Shown: in pieces, positions 63,285 to 64,000 of the stretch | How the letters are laid out: every line of letters begins with the position of its first letter | Position numbering within the stretch: the first letter of the stretch is position 1 | Source of the DNA: Marinobacterium lacunae | GTDB lineage: Bacteria; Pseudomonadota; Gammaproteobacteria; Pseudomonadales; Balneatricaceae | Assembly: GCF_000705555.1 (NCBI RefSeq) | Contig: NZ_JMQN01000018.1 | Coordinates: 1 to 64,000, forward strand | Direction of reading: 5' to 3' | Length of the DNA stretch: 64,000 nucleotides | Position numbers and translations under genes: made by a program | The notes under the pieces: generated by a model | Database searches by the model: none | What the model was told of the DNA's origin: nothing | Seen by the model: only the letters and a program-made list of their open reading frames with translations

Positions 63285-63611
63285 TCAGGCCGTCGTTTCG
63301 CCAAACAGCTTCAACCCGACCACACCGGCCACGATCATGCCGATGCAGAGCATTCGGATCAGGCCGCCCGGCTCCTGCATGAAGAGTATGCCGACCACCG
63401 CCAGTGCCGAGGCACCGATACCGGACCAGACCGCATAGGCGGTGCCGACCGGTATCGTGCGCATAGCAAGCGACAGCAGGGTAAGGCTGACCAGTATCAG
63501 CACACCGGTCAGCAGCGACGGCCAAAGCCGGGTAAAGCCGTCGCTGTACTTCAAACCAATCGCCCACAGGCACTCGAGAATGCCCGCGATCAACAGATAA
63601 ACCCACCCCAC
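63285..63611 (-). CDS. SMR-family exporter, SugE/Gdx type
   Basis: A 108-residue, four-helix protein. The conserved membrane Glu is at position 13 (AGILECLWAIGLKYSDGF). The loop and helix 3 motif SLAMRTIPVGTAYAVWSGIGA places it in the SugE/Gdx subgroup, which exports guanidinium or small quaternary ammonium ions, rather than EmrE. It has an SMR dimer-type length. Here it may export amines formed in the pathway. It starts 20 bases after the DUF3445 gene stop. Confidence 0.88.
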   Translation of the reverse strand: MGWVYLLIAGILECLWAIGLKYSDGFTRLWPSLLTGVLILVSLTLLSLAMRTIPVGTAYAVWSGIGASALAVVGILFMQEPGGLIRMLCIGMIVAGVVGLKLFGETTA

Positions 63612-63631
63612 TGTGTGCTCCTCAAGTCCGA

Positions 63632-64000
63632 TCAGTTAGCCGGATCAAAACGGGAGAGCCACTCCACCAGCATCGGGTGGTAGCGGGTCAGCCCCTTGTA
63701 CTCGATCAGCTCCGGCGGCAGGCTCTTCATGACGCGGTGCATCCGCTTCGCCCACTCGGGGTTGGTCACCAGATCGTTCATGCTGATCAGGTAGGTGCGG
63801 ATGCTGAACATCAGCGCGTTGCTGCGCGACATGCGATCCAACACCTGCAGTTCGACGCGCAGATGCACCTTCTCGCCCACGTTATCAGGTGTGACGCTCG
63901 CGCGATCGGTACCCCACTGCGGATAGGTTTCCGGTGAGGTATCCATGCGGGCGTTGATAGTCAGGGTCCAGTTCAGACGACGCACAGGGCGCCCCTGCGA
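63632..64000 (-). CDS. DUF3445 haem-dependent oxidative N-demethylase-like protein, C-terminal part
   Basis: The frame is open to the right edge, so only the last 122 residues or so are seen. RRLNWTLTINARMDTSPETYP, LRVELQVLDRMSRSNALMFSIRTYL and ending PMLVEWLSRFDPA match the DUF3445 family. This family supplies a component of dimethylamine monooxygenase (Dmm), which turns dimethylamine into methylamine and formaldehyde. That step is otherwise missing between Tdm and GmaS here, so the assignment fits. Which dmm subunit name applies cannot be settled from this fragment. The remaining dmm genes should lie just beyond the window. Confidence 0.78.
   Translation of the reverse strand, partial: SQGRPVRRLNWTLTINARMDTSPETYPQWGTDRASVTPDNVGEKVHLRVELQVLDRMSRSNALMFSIRTYLISMNDLVTNPEWAKRMHRVMKSLPPELIEYKGLTRYHPMLVEWLSRFDPAN

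Overview
The window is about 60% GC, with dense, mostly short-spaced operons, frequent 4-base start/stop overlaps and no tRNA, rRNA, CRISPR or intact insertion sequence that I can see. The gene content (TRAP transporters, folX/folM, Bcr/CflA exporters, TorF porin, trimethylamine monooxygenase and the N-methylglutamate pathway) suggests a marine, methylamine-using gammaproteobacterium, most likely an Oceanospirillales/Oceanospirillaceae member. The genus is a guess and I do not name one.

Layout. 1-4.2 kb: start of a polar amino-acid ABC transporter (aapJ-like, cut by the window edge) behind a sigma-54 promoter, preceded by a two-component system whose kinase carries a periplasmic amino-acid-binding-like sensor and whose regulator is a sigma-54 activator. 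4.3-8.2 kb: an aldehyde dehydrogenase and two Bcr/CflA exporters. 8.4-11.5 kb: a two-component 4-hydroxyphenylacetate 3-hydroxylase with its flavin reductase, and homoprotocatechuate 2,3-dioxygenase. 11.8-14 kb: folX, a CYTH triphosphatase and folM (tetrahydromonapterin synthesis). 14-26 kb: PepSY/flavodoxin reductase, ABC ATPase, LysR regulator, lone TRAP binding protein, chemoreceptor, a full TRAP operon and a DMT exporter. 25.9-27 kb: an AT-rich island with one unknown gene and a MITE-like inverted repeat.

27-33 kb: ammonium channel, then an operon of a gamma-glutamylmethylamide synthetase paralogue, a PhyH-type Fe(II)/2-oxoglutarate dioxygenase and a class I glutamine amidotransferase-like hydrolase, preceded by an AraC regulator. 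I regard this as the best candidate for an undescribed pathway: gamma-glutamylate an amine, oxidise it, release glutamate/ammonia. 34-45.2 kb: a complete N-methylglutamate methylamine pathway (purU, mgdABCD, gmaS, mgsABC, folD) behind a strong sigma-54 promoter. 45.6-49.4 kb: a GcvT-like C1-transferase with its own sigma-54-like promoter, TorF porin, and a divergent Amt channel with a 54-residue membrane protein found outside the usual annotation size limit. 49.8-54 kb: a kinase / PLP phospho-lyase / dehydrogenase set with an EutR-like AraC regulator, fitting ethanolamine or hydroxylysine breakdown. 54-61.2 kb: TMAO demethylase (tdm), a NarX/NarL-type two-component system with an orphan PAS protein, TMA monooxygenase (tmm) and a cupin. 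61.3-64 kb: nitrilase-family hydrolase, acetyltransferase, NTF2-like protein, an SMR exporter, and the end of a DUF3445 protein, probably part of dimethylamine monooxygenase.

Together the right half encodes the route TMA -> TMAO -> dimethylamine -> methylamine -> N-methylglutamate -> ammonium plus methylene-tetrahydrofolate, with FolD/PurU oxidising the C1 unit. Several of the transcription units begin with -24/-12 (GG-N10-GC) motifs, which suggests nitrogen-linked sigma-54 control. All functions are assigned by reading motifs and gene order; no database search was run.
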